64,000 nucleotides of DNA from an uncultured Bryobacterales bacterium. Lineage in GTDB: Bacteria > Acidobacteriota > Terriglobia > Bryobacterales > UBA6623. A program made the position numbers and the translations under genes. Position 1 is the first letter of the stretch. Every line of letters begins with the position of its first letter. The notes below the pieces were generated by a model. It did not search any database. It was not told the DNA's origin and saw only the letters and a list, made by a program, of their open reading frames with translations. The stretch spans positions 2,490,471-2,554,470 of the forward strand of contig OX638379.1 in assembly GCA_951813605.1 (NCBI GenBank). Reading direction: 5' to 3'. Below, in pieces: positions 45,348-54,965 of the stretch.

Positions 45348-47320
45348 ATGACCCAACATTCAAGCAGGATCTTGCTGCTCTCTTTCTTGTCGATGGCTTT
45401 ATCACTCGCTCCATTGATGCAAAGAATCTCGTACGGCCAAGCAGTAGAAGCGACGGCAAATTTGGTCGGCCAAGTCACGGACGAGACCGGGGCCGTTATT
45501 CCCGGCGTCGACTTGACGCTGACAAATCAGGACACGAATATAGCGGTGAACGGACAGGCCAACGCGGTCGGGTACTACCGGTTTTCGTTCCCCAGGCCCG
45601 CCACGTATACGCTTACCGCTCAGCTGACTGGCTTCACGATCAACGCCGTCGAGAATATCGCCTTCCAAGTCAATCAAACCGCGGATATCAACATCTCCCT
45701 GAGTCCCAGCGCGGTGCAAAAGACAGTCACTGGTTCGGCCAGTTCGGCCGTGCTCTCGACGCAGACCTCCGAACTCGGGGAAGTGGTATCGGAGAAACCG
45801 GTGAAGCAGCTCCCCCTCCTGATGCGGGATCCCAGTTCGTTAGTCACCCTAGTCGCAGGTGTAACCGCCGATCACCGCTTGCAGACACGCGGTCTGGACC
45901 GGTCCGGGCTGTCGTTCCAGGGTCGATTGACCATCTCGGCGCACGGGGGAGTTCGCGCGCAGGCCAATGCCATGGTCGATGGCCTGCACGTGACCTTCAC
46001 GCACGCCGCCTTCAACTCCGTGCCGATCGTACTGACGCCCGACGTGACGCAAGAATTCCAAGTCATGACCAATAACTACTCGGCGGAGTTCGGGCGCGCA
46101 AACGTGGTCATGAATTACGCCACCAAGAGCGGAACGAACGAGTTCCACGGAAACGCCTGCCTGTTCCATCAGAACGAGAACCTGAACGCGAACGCGTTGT
46201 TCCTCAATCGGGCCGGTGTCGACAAGACGGAGGCGCGCCGCAACCAGTTCGGGGGCACAATCGGACGGCCTATCAAGAGGAACAAGCTCTGGTTCTTCGC
46301 GGACTGGGAGAAGGTGGTCCAAGCCAGAGCGTTGACGATCGTCTCGCGCATGCCGGACGCGCGCGAGTATGGGAGGCGATTACGCTGACCTCTTCACTTC
46401 GGCCGGCGACCCGATCAGCGTCTACGATCCCTTCGGCACCTACACGGACGCCAATGGCCGGACCTTGCGCATGCCGTTTTTCGGCAACCCAATCCCGGCT
46501 TCTTTGAGCAATCCCTTCGGTCCGCGCGTGGGCCCTTTCTGGGCGCAGCCGAACAACCCCGGATTGGAGGGCCCAACGGCGAGCGCACCAATATCGCCAA
46601 CCTGAACTTGGGCGGCTCGAGCAGGGTGGACTGGAGGCGCTGGGACGTCAAGGCCGACTACCAGATGAATCAGGGCCACAAGTTCATGGGCCGGTATTCG
46701 GCAAGCCTCCTCCTTCTGCCGGCGGTTCGCGTGTACAACACTCCCGGGGAAACAACCCGCCTGAGCAATCGCAACGACCAGCAGCCCGGCAGGCACGCGG
46801 TGCCGTCATGGCCTTGGACGGCCTCGCCAACACTAATGGTCACGCAGGCGTTCAACCACACTTGGTTCCGTGACTACACGCCCCGCGTGAATGGACAGCA
46901 GGGTTTCGATGTGGCGTCGCTTGGCGGCCCATTCAACAAGCCAGAGGCCATCTCGTTCCTCAACGAATGGGGAGGCGGCGCAGCCTTCCCTAGCGTTTCA
47001 CCATCCGGCTACGGACCTCTGAGCGACAACATCTCCAACATTATCGACGAGCCGGCGGCAAACTACTCCTACCAAGTCGGGTTCATCAAGAGCCTCGCGT
47101 CTCGCACCCTGAATTTCGGCGGCAATGCCAATCGCCGGGAAATGAACCGGCGGGCGTTCGGGGGCTTGGGGGGAGCGCTCGATTTCAACGGCAGATTCAC
47201 GCAAGGCCCCGACCCGCTGCTACCATCCGCCAACACGGGCAATTCGATCGCCGATCTCATGGTTGGCCTGCCTGGGGGGGGCTCCATGGCCGCCGGATTC
47301 ACCACGGCGACAATAAATTC
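45348..47320 (+). pseudogene. Decayed Oar-like TonB-dependent receptor, frameshifted twice and truncated
   Basis: The N-terminus from the ATG at 45348 (good GGGAGGA site upstream) is intact: signal peptide, CarboxypepD_reg domain, plug with YSAEFGRANVV and SGTNEFHG. Compared with the intact neighbour at 48119-51751, a one-base insertion near 46368 moves the frame, and a one-base loss near 46577 restores it; between them GGDYADLF and NPFGPRVGPFW read in the shifted frame. Homology then continues through TTRLSNRNDQQPGR and GYGPLSDNISNI to FTTAT, and stops about 10 bases before an IS-like inverted repeat at 47321. The C-terminal half of the barrel is absent. This is a tandem duplicate that has lost function. 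Confidence 0.88.
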
Positions 47321-48003
47321 CCTGATTCCCTAGGAACGGCATCCTATGTTGAGCGGCCAATGGTCGAGGAGGAGGCGTCGCACCAATGCAGACCAAGAGC
47401 GGCATGAGGAGTCTCCTGAACTCGTCGCTTCGTGGTCGCCCGACCCGCACCACCGTGATCGCAGTCCCGGTGCCGGACTGGCGCACGCGGGAGCAGCCAC
47501 CACAACAAACAAGGGCCCACATTTGCTTTTCTTACGCTAAATGATTGACATACAAGGAATTAATTGCGATGATAATGAGTGCCCCGAGCGATTCCCCGCG
47601 GTTTCATGCCCAAGAGCAAGGTCCAGTTCCAGAAAGGCCTCAGCCTCAAAGCCTTCCTCGACCGCTCCGGCTGCGAAGCCCACTGCGAGCAGGCACTGAT
47701 CCGCATCCGCTGGCCCGACGGCCTCGACTGCCCCGCCTGCGGTTCCTCCCGCTTCTGCCGCCTGCACTCCCGCCGCCTGCTCCAGTGCAACCGCTGCAAG
47801 CGCCAGGTCTCCTTGCTGGCCGGCACCATCTTCCAGTCCACCAAGCTCCCTCTCAGCACCTGGCTGCTCGCCCTCTACCTGCCGGCGCAGGCCTTCCCGC
47901 CGAATAGAGAGCGAGAACCGGGAATCGCACACCTGAGCGAGGATCCCGGCAATGGAACGGATCGATTCGTCTCGGCCCAGGATGAGCTTTCTAGGGAATC
48001 AGG
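47321..48003. mobile_element. IS1595-like element remnant with perfect 13-bp terminal inverted repeats
   Basis: CCTGATTCCCTAG at 47321-47333 is repeated as its exact reverse complement at 47991-48003, bounding 683 bases. Inside is the N-terminal part of an ISXO2/IS1595 transposase (47606 to about 47890), with no DDE domain. No clear target duplication was found: the left flank AATAAATTC does not match the right flank ATTTGTTTT. The left end abuts the point where receptor homology stops. The element is too short to be autonomous. Confidence 0.75.
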
Positions 48004-48052
48004 ATTTGTTTTGACACTAGATTGTATTGACACCCCCCGTTTCCTCTTCTAG
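47606..48052 (+). pseudogene. IS1595-family transposase fragment (zinc-ribbon N-terminus only)
   Basis: The likely start is the ATG at 47606. The protein shows the IS1595/ISXO2 N-terminal zinc ribbon: CPACGSSRFCRL followed by LLQCNRCKRQVSLLAGTIF and then STKLPLSTWLLALYL, which in full transposases leads into the DDE domain. Here similarity ends near 47885 and the frame runs into unrelated sequence with a stop at 48052, beyond the right inverted repeat. Only about 95 of the usual ~300 residues remain, so no transposase activity is expected. Confidence 0.82.
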
Positions 48053-48055
48053 GAT
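48027..48055 (+). promoter_or_regulatory. Strong sigma70-type promoter for the intact receptor
   Basis: A perfect TTGACA at 48027-48032, a 17-base spacer and TAGGAT at 48050-48055. It lies 24 bases right of the IS remnant and would start transcription near 48062, 57 bases before the ATG at 48119. A second TTGACA at 48011-48016 has no matching -10 box. A small hairpin (GTGAGG/CCTCAC) lies just before the ribosome-binding site. Confidence 0.6.
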
Positions 48056-48118
48056 TGGGGCGACAAGACAATCCTCAGGACTGCGGTCGTGAGGGTGGAA
48101 GCCTCACTAGGAAGGACC

Positions 48119-51100
48119 ATGAAATCAATTCCCAACCGCAATCGACTCCTTTTCGCCCTCTTTCTTGCGGCTGGACTAGTTGTTCTGACGCAAAGACCTG
48201 TTGACGGTCAAGCCCTGGGAGCGACTGCGACCTTGGTAGGGCAGGTCACCGATGAAACGGGCGCGGTCATTCCCGGGGTTGAGCTGATCCTTACGAACCA
48301 GGACACCAATGTCTCCGTGCCCGGAGAATCTAACGAAGTCGGTTACTACCGGTTCTCTTTCTTGAGGCCCGCAACCTACACGCTCACCGCTCAACAGCCC
48401 GGGTTCACCATCAACACGGTTGAAAACATCGTTCTTCAAGTCAACCAAACTTCGGACATCAATATCAGTCTCAGGCCCAGCGCAGTGCAAGAGACTGTGA
48501 CCGTCTCAGCCAGCACGGCCGTGCTCTCAACGCAAACATCCGAGCTCAGCGAAGTCGTGTCCGAGACCTCGGTCAAGCAGCTGCCGCTTCTGATGAGGGA
48601 TCCCAGTTCCTTGGTCAACCTGGTCGCCGGCGTCACAGCCGATCACCGCTCGCAGACGCGCGGGCTCGATCGTTCGGGACTGTCATTCCAGGGTCGGCTT
48701 ACATTCACTGCAAACGGCGGGGTCCGAGCACAAGCCAATGCCATGGTCGACGGCGTGGATGTGACATTCACACATGCCGCCTTTAACTCGGTACCCATCG
48801 TTCTGACACCCGACGTCACCCAAGAATTCCAGGTCATGACCAACAACTATTCGGCGGAATTCGGGCGGGCCAACGTGGTGATGAACTATGTGACCAAGAG
48901 CGGAACCAATGAGTTTCACGGCAGCGGCTACCTGTTCCACCAAAACGACAACTTGAATGCGAATGCGTTCTTCCTGAACCGGGCCGGCGTCGGCAAGACC
49001 GAGGCCCGGCGCAATCAATTTGGGGGCACGATCGGCGGACCAATCAAGACCAACAAACTCTGGTTCTTCGCGGACTGGGAAAAGATGGTCCAAGCCAGGG
49101 CGCTGACGATCGTCTCGCGGATGCCTGACAACCGCGAGCTGGCTGGAGACTATGCGGATCTGTTCACTACCGCTGGCAATCCGATCACAGTATTCAATCC
49201 GCTCGACACGTACTCCGACGCAAATGGCCGCACATTGCGGCGACCGTTTGCCAACAACCGGATCCCGGACCAGATGATCAACCCGTTCGGGCCGAGGCTC
49301 GCTCCTTTTTGGGGCAAGCCGAACAACCCGGGCTTGCAGGGGCCGAACGGCGAGCGAACCAATATAGCCAATCTGAACGTAGGTGGTGCCAGCAGAGTGG
49401 ATTGGAGGCGCTGGGACGTCAAGGCCGACTACCAGATGAATCAGAACCACAAGTTCATGGGCCGCTATTCAGAGAGCTTTCTTCTGCTTCCTGTTGTTCG
49501 CGTTTACAACACGCCGGGAGAAACCACTCGGCTTAGCAATCGAAACGATCAGCAACCAGGCAGGAACGCCGTGCTTTCTTGGACTTGGACGGCCTCGCCG
49601 ACCTTGATGCTCACGCAGGCGTTCAACCACACTTGGTTCCGCGATTACACACCCCGCGTGGAAGGACAGTTGGGATTCGACGTTGCATCCCTCGGCGGTC
49701 CCTTCAGCAATCCAGATGTCATCTCGTTCCTCAACGAATGGGGTGGCGGAGCCGCCTTTCCGAGCATCTCGCCCAGTGGCTATGGGCCGTTGAGCGACAA
49801 CATTTCCAATATCATCGACGAGCCGGCAGCGAACTACTCGTATCAGGTCGGCTTTATCAAGAGCCTTTCTTCTCACACGCTGAAGTTCGGCGGCAACGCC
49901 AACCGCCGCGAGATGAACCAGCGGGCATTCGGCGGATTGGGCGGCAATTTCGATTTCAACGGCCGATTCACGCAGGGCCCCGACCCGCTGTTGCCTTCCG
50001 CCAACACGGGCAATTCAATTGCCGATCTCATGCTCGGCCTGCCCGCAGGCGGCTCCATGGATGCCGGATTCACGACGGCGACGAAGAACTACTATTACGG
50101 TTTCTACTTCCAGGATGACTGGCGCGTGACGCCTCGGCTTACGCTGAACCTGGGCTTGCGGTTCGAGGTGGAACAGCCTTTCCAGGACCGCTTCGACCAC
50201 TTCTCGCGCGTCGCCCGCGACGTCCGCAGCCCCATCGCCGATTCCGTCGGGCCCAATACGAGTGGCAAGAACCTCGACCAGTTCTTTCAGGATCTGGTCG
50301 GCCGGCCACTCCTGGGGGGCATTGCATGGCCAGGCGTTGCCGGCTTCGGGCGCGGCATCGATTCCACGGACAGGAACAACATTGCGCCGCGACTGGGATT
50401 CGCCTATCGTCTCAGCGAAAGGCTTGTGGTCCGAGGAGGCTTTGCGCGCATCTACGGCTTGAATCCAAACGCGGCGACGGTGGCCGCCGTCGGACCGCCG
50501 GGCAACGGGGCGACAACGCCGATCGTCGCCACGATCGACGGGATCCACCCCAATGTGACCATCGACAACCCCTTCCCGAGCGGTTTCAACGAACCGGAAT
50601 TCGACAAAGACGGGCTGGGGACGGCTCTGGGCCAACGGATTTGGGCCGGGAGCGCCAACGGTGTCGCAGAGACTCCATATCAGTGGCAGTGGAATTTTGG
50701 ATTCCAATACCAGCTGCCCGACGAGTCGATTGTCTCGCTGGCCTACGCCGGAAGTCGCGCGCGCAACTTGACATGCGCCCTGTTCTTCTGTAGCGACCAG
50801 ATCGCCGAGCAGGATTTTTCGAGGTTTCGAGAGAGGGTCTTCGAGACCGTACCGAATCCATTCTTCGGCATCATCACCGATCCGACATCCGCCTTGAGCT
50901 TCCCAGAAGTGCAGTTCGGGCAGCTGCTCCTGCAGCACCCCCAGTACGTCGGGATGTTAAATACCCTGCCTCCCTGGAAGGGACCGAACGGCGACGATTT
51001 CCGGAGCAGCTTCGAATCGATGCAGCTCTCCTACAAGAAGGTCACGGGGGACTTGTCCCTGTCGCTGGCCTATACATTCTCAAAGAACATTACGAATTCA

Positions 51101-51751
51101 GACTCGTTCGAGAACGGCTTTCTCGGCCCCTCGGTGGGTTATCAGAACAACGTCACATTCACCGGGGAGAAATCGCTTTCGGCGGAAGACGTAACGCATC
51201 GAGCCGTGGTCGGTTGGGTCTACGAACTTCCATTCGGGCGCGACAAGCGCTTCGGGAAGGGCATGAACCCCGTAGTAGACAGCATTCTCGGAGGTTGGGA
51301 GGTTGGCGGCATCATGACGCTCTCGAGCGGGTTTCCGATCGGCCAGAACTTCATTTCGCCGGACCTGACCGGCGCCTTCGGAGGCAGCAACCGTTCCGAC
51401 CTGATCGGCAACCCGTGCCTGGCTACCAATAGGCCACGCGGAGAGGAGATCGCACAGTGGGTGAACCCGGCCGCCTTCGCCGCGCCGGATCCCTTCCGAT
51501 TCGGAACGACGCCTCGAACCCTCAACGGCTGTCGTATAGACGGGATAAAGAATTTCGACATCACGGTCGTGAAGCACATTCCCATCAGGGAGACCCTACG
51601 GGCGGAGTTCCGCGCAGAGTTCTTCAATGCCTTCAACCGGCCGCAGTTTCAGGCGCCGAACATGACGTTCGGGAGTGCCTCGTTCGGACAGGTGACGGTT
51701 CAGGAAAACCTGCCCCGCGTCGTCCAGCTGGCGTTGAAGATCCATTTCTGA
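48119..51751 (+). CDS. TonB-dependent receptor, Oar-like, with N-terminal carboxypeptidase-regulatory domain (intact tandem paralogue)
   Basis: 1210 residues from the ATG at 48119, which opens a standard signal peptide (MKSIPNRNRLLFALFLAAG, cut near DGQA); the upstream ATG at 48089 would put ten charged residues before it. Domains: CarboxypepD_reg at about 37-125 (LVGQVTDETGAVIPGV), plug at about 145-310 (YSAEFGRANVVMNYVTKSG), barrel to the end, with YGFYFQDDWRVTPRLTLNLGL, IAPRLGFAYRLS, YELPFGRDKRFG, FFNAFNRPQFQAP and the terminal LALKIHF. By eye it is very similar to the pseudogene immediately upstream, so the pair arose by tandem duplication. Likely substrate: a large nutrient, not identifiable from sequence. 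Confidence 0.93.
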   Translation: MKSIPNRNRLLFALFLAAGLVVLTQRPVDGQALGATATLVGQVTDETGAVIPGVELILTNQDTNVSVPGESNEVGYYRFSFLRPATYTLTAQQPGFTINTVENIVLQVNQTSDINISLRPSAVQETVTVSASTAVLSTQTSELSEVVSETSVKQLPLLMRDPSSLVNLVAGVTADHRSQTRGLDRSGLSFQGRLTFTANGGVRAQANAMVDGVDVTFTHAAFNSVPIVLTPDVTQEFQVMTNNYSAEFGRANVVMNYVTKSGTNEFHGSGYLFHQNDNLNANAFFLNRAGVGKTEARRNQFGGTIGGPIKTNKLWFFADWEKMVQARALTIVSRMPDNRELAGDYADLFTTAGNPITVFNPLDTYSDANGRTLRRPFANNRIPDQMINPFGPRLAPFWGKPNNPGLQGPNGERTNIANLNVGGASRVDWRRWDVKADYQMNQNHKFMGRYSESFLLLPVVRVYNTPGETTRLSNRNDQQPGRNAVLSWTWTASPTLMLTQAFNHTWFRDYTPRVEGQLGFDVASLGGPFSNPDVISFLNEWGGGAAFPSISPSGYGPLSDNISNIIDEPAANYSYQVGFIKSLSSHTLKFGGNANRREMNQRAFGGLGGNFDFNGRFTQGPDPLLPSANTGNSIADLMLGLPAGGSMDAGFTTATKNYYYGFYFQDDWRVTPRLTLNLGLRFEVEQPFQDRFDHFSRVARDVRSPIADSVGPNTSGKNLDQFFQDLVGRPLLGGIAWPGVAGFGRGIDSTDRNNIAPRLGFAYRLSERLVVRGGFARIYGLNPNAATVAAVGPPGNGATTPIVATIDGIHPNVTIDNPFPSGFNEPEFDKDGLGTALGQRIWAGSANGVAETPYQWQWNFGFQYQLPDESIVSLAYAGSRARNLTCALFFCSDQIAEQDFSRFRERVFETVPNPFFGIITDPTSALSFPEVQFGQLLLQHPQYVGMLNTLPPWKGPNGDDFRSSFESMQLSYKKVTGDLSLSLAYTFSKNITNSDSFENGFLGPSVGYQNNVTFTGEKSLSAEDVTHRAVVGWVYELPFGRDKRFGKGMNPVVDSILGGWEVGGIMTLSSGFPIGQNFISPDLTGAFGGSNRSDLIGNPCLATNRPRGEEIAQWVNPAAFAAPDPFRFGTTPRTLNGCRIDGIKNFDITVVKHIPIRETLRAEFRAEFFNAFNRPQFQAPNMTFGSASFGQVTVQENLPRVVQLALKIHF

Positions 51752-51845
51752 CGGATGAGGTCGATCGAAGGCCCGAGAGGGATTCGAATGCCGGCCGACG
51801 CAGGGCGGGCATCGAGTCAACTGGACCGGCTGGATCAGTGGACGA

Positions 51846-51863
51846 ACCGCCGTCCACGGCGGT
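51846..51863 (+). terminator. Possible hairpin terminator between receptor and TPR gene
   Basis: ACCGCCG at 51846-51852 pairs with CGGCGGT at 51857-51863 around a 4-base loop, 95 bases after the receptor stop. No T-run follows, so termination is uncertain. Confidence 0.4.
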
Positions 51864-51950
51864 CGCTTGGCTGGCCGCGCATCATTCCGCTCGAGTAGAA
51901 TGGCCTGGGTGGCTTGTCAGGGCTGCGCCGGAGGAATTGTGAGAGGGAGC

Positions 51951-54812
51951 ATGCGCCTGCATTTCTGGGCAGCGCTCATCCTGACCATCCTCCTCGCCCT
52001 CGCCAGCTCCGCGACGGGGCAGACTGGTTCCAAGAGTGTCGATCCAAGTATTGCCTCGCCCCCGAATTCGTCCGGCATAGGAATGCTGCAAGAGCGGGTT
52101 CGCGATTCCCCTCGTGATCCTGCTGCCCACTATGAGCTCGGGACCGCGCTGGCGAACATTGGGCGCTACGAGGAAGCGGCCCACGCACTTCAGGATGCGC
52201 TAAGGCTCCGGCCGCTTTCCGAGAGAGCCCACTATGCTCTCGGGCTCGTGCGATTTCGGCTCGGAGACTTGGATGCGGCCATTGAGCTCCTGCTGGAGGC
52301 GATCGAACTCGATCCGCACTCTGCGGAGGCTCACAACGCTCTCGGGCTGGTTCTGGGGCAGAAGGGCCGGGACGTTGGCGAAGTGATCTTTCACTTCCGA
52401 GAGGCCGTGCGGAAGAAGCCGGACTTTGCGGAAGCGCATAGGAACCTGGGCCTGATGCTCGCTCAGGCGCGGGATCCGGAGGAGTCGATCAACGCGCTGC
52501 GGGAGGCAGTTCGGCTCAAGCCCGATTGGGCCGAGGCTCATAACTCGTTGGCCGTTGCGATTGTCAGGAGGAGCCCTCGTGAAGCGATCAAGCATTATCG
52601 GCGCGCGCTTGAGTTGAGTCCGGAGTTCGCGGCGGTGCACTTCAACCTGTCCATTGCGTACGGGTACCTGGACGATACGGACAACGAGATCGCGAGTCTG
52701 AGGCGGTATATCGAGTTGAAGCCTGACGCACCCCTCGCACACGGCAATCTCGGGAAGGCTCTCGAGGGAACCGGGAAGGTGACGGATGCAGTGGCGCACC
52801 TTCGACGGGCAATTGCATTGGACGAAAGTTCGGCGACCATGCACTACTACCTCGGTCGCGTGCTGCTCAAGCTCGGTGAATTCAAAGAGGCCGCCCGCGA
52901 ACTGCGAAGGTCCCTAGAACTGGACCCGGAGCTCGTGGAATCGCGTCGACTGCTGGCCAGTGCCTTGCGGAGGGCCGGTAAGGTCGAGGAGGCCAGGGAG
53001 GAGCAGGAAAAAGCACAAGCCGTGACCAAGTCCGACCTCGCCGACTCCGCGGCAGACATAAGAATGTCTCTCGGCCGCCAGAAGTTGAGGGAAGGCGATT
53101 TCGACGAAGCGATTCCGGTTTTCGAGGAGCTGACGGTCTTGGCGGCCGACTGGCCGGAGGCTCACTACTTCCTCGGCGTAGCGCTGATGCAAAACGGCTC
53201 CGCTCGGCGGGCGATTGGGCCGCTGGAGCGTGCGATCGAGCTTCGGCGGGATTTCTTCGAAGCCCACTACAGCCTTGGTTTGGCGTTCCGAGAGGGCCAG
53301 GATCTCGATCAGGCCATGGCAGGGTTTCGCAGGGCTCTCGCCTTACGCCCTTCATCCGCAGAGGCGCATACCTCGCTGGGAGAAGTGCTGGCACAAAAGG
53401 GGCAGCTTGAAGCGGCTGTGCGGTCGGTGCAGATGGCAATCAAGCTGGCCCCGGAGTATCCCGAGGCGCGGCTTCAATTCGGTACATTGCTTGGGCTTCG
53501 GGGCGACGTCGAAGGCTCAATTCAACAATTCCAGACAGCCCTGGACTTGAATGGCGACTACCCAGAGGCTCACGACGCGCTGGGCGTGGCTTTCGCCGCG
53601 CAAGGCGACTCGGAAGGGGCGCTTCGAGAATTCGAAGCTGCGCTGGCCGCAAGGCCCGACTACGCCCTGGCCCACTACCATATAGGCGGCATTCGCCTCC
53701 AGCAGAAAGACTACACGGCTGCCATGGGTGCTTTCCACGAGGCCCTGCGACATCGGCCCGACTACGCCGAAGGTCGCAATCAGTTGGGTGTTGCGCTGGT
53801 GCATCTCGGCCGCTTCGACGAAGCTGTCATCGAGCATCAGAAAGCTCTGGCATTGCGCCCGACCCTTACGGAAGCGCGTTTCAACCTAGCCCTGGTGTAC
53901 GAGCAACAAGGCCGGATCGAGGAACAGATCTCGGAATTCCGGAACGTCATTCGGGGAGATCCTCTCCATCGGGACGCGCAACGGAGGCTTGGCAGGGCAC
54001 TGGAGTCTCTTGGCAGAACGAACGAGGCGATCCAGGTTCATCGCGCGGCTGCCAAGACATGGCCGGACTCGGAAGCACATCTGCTGCTAGGGAGCGCTCT
54101 GGCCAAGGCCAATAGGTACGAGGAGGCAATCTCCGCTCTACGCAAGGCACGAGACCTCGAGCCATCCTTGGTTGCCGCTCACCACCAGCTAGGAATGGCC
54201 CTGCGGCAGGTCGGAAAGCGCGATGAGGCCCTGGAGGAATTCAAGAAAGCTGACGCGATCAGGAATCGAAGTGATGCTACATTCCGCGCGGGTGCCCAGC
54301 TACAAGCGGGTTTGGCAATAGTTGGTTCGGGAGATCTGGAAGGCGCCATCGCGGAATTCGAGCGGGCAGTCGAGTTGGATCCAGACTCGGCCGAAGCGCG
54401 TCAATTTCTTGGAGTCGCTCGGTACCGCAACGGAGATTTGAATCAGGCGATAGGGGAGCTGACGCGGGCGTTGGAATTGCGCCCCGACTACTTCCAGGCG
54501 CGCTACACGCTGGGTCTCGTGCGTGCGAAGCAAGGAGACCTCAGCGGCTCTGTCGCCGATTTCCAGGACGCACTACGAATCGACGACCGCGTAGCCAAGT
54601 GCCACGACGACCTAGGGTTGGCATACGCCAAGCAAGGAAGGCTGGAGGATGCGATCAAACAATTCGAGCGGGCTGCGGATCTCGATCCGGACCTTGCTGT
54701 CGCTCACTACCATCTCGGGTGGGGACTGCGTCAAAGCAACCGGATCGAAGCGGCCCGCAAGGCTTTCGCTGCCGCCGAGCGGCTGGACCCGCGAATGAAG
54801 AGTCCGTTATGA
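51951..54812 (+). CDS. Exported protein made almost entirely of TPR repeats
   Basis: 953 residues from the ATG at 51951 (GAGAGGGAGC upstream); the open frame from 51867 adds residues before a clear signal peptide (MRLHFWAALILTILLALASSATGQ). From about residue 45 to the end it is continuous 34-residue TPR units, about 26 of them, with the A-Y-LG-AL---G--EEA---L--AL-L-P pattern visible throughout (for example HYELGTALANIGRYEEAA near the start and HYHLGWGLRQSNRIEAARKA at the end). No enzymatic domain is seen. Such superhelices bind peptides or assemble complexes; here it would act in the periplasm. It follows the receptor by 200 bases on the same strand, possibly in one transcript. Confidence 0.9.
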   Translation: MRLHFWAALILTILLALASSATGQTGSKSVDPSIASPPNSSGIGMLQERVRDSPRDPAAHYELGTALANIGRYEEAAHALQDALRLRPLSERAHYALGLVRFRLGDLDAAIELLLEAIELDPHSAEAHNALGLVLGQKGRDVGEVIFHFREAVRKKPDFAEAHRNLGLMLAQARDPEESINALREAVRLKPDWAEAHNSLAVAIVRRSPREAIKHYRRALELSPEFAAVHFNLSIAYGYLDDTDNEIASLRRYIELKPDAPLAHGNLGKALEGTGKVTDAVAHLRRAIALDESSATMHYYLGRVLLKLGEFKEAARELRRSLELDPELVESRRLLASALRRAGKVEEAREEQEKAQAVTKSDLADSAADIRMSLGRQKLREGDFDEAIPVFEELTVLAADWPEAHYFLGVALMQNGSARRAIGPLERAIELRRDFFEAHYSLGLAFREGQDLDQAMAGFRRALALRPSSAEAHTSLGEVLAQKGQLEAAVRSVQMAIKLAPEYPEARLQFGTLLGLRGDVEGSIQQFQTALDLNGDYPEAHDALGVAFAAQGDSEGALREFEAALAARPDYALAHYHIGGIRLQQKDYTAAMGAFHEALRHRPDYAEGRNQLGVALVHLGRFDEAVIEHQKALALRPTLTEARFNLALVYEQQGRIEEQISEFRNVIRGDPLHRDAQRRLGRALESLGRTNEAIQVHRAAAKTWPDSEAHLLLGSALAKANRYEEAISALRKARDLEPSLVAAHHQLGMALRQVGKRDEALEEFKKADAIRNRSDATFRAGAQLQAGLAIVGSGDLEGAIAEFERAVELDPDSAEARQFLGVARYRNGDLNQAIGELTRALELRPDYFQARYTLGLVRAKQGDLSGSVADFQDALRIDDRVAKCHDDLGLAYAKQGRLEDAIKQFERAADLDPDLAVAHYHLGWGLRQSNRIEAARKAFAAAERLDPRMKSPL

Positions 54813-54965
54813 CAGGGCGTCCCCGTGCCTCGGTCGCCAACCATCCCACCCTGCCGGGTTCCCAAGACGCTACATGAGCTGGAGTTCCGCTCGCCGAAAT
54901 TGCTTGGGAGCTGGCCTTTTGCCGTGAAACGGCGACCGTAGAAGGAGGCTTCGCCCCTGTGCAGC

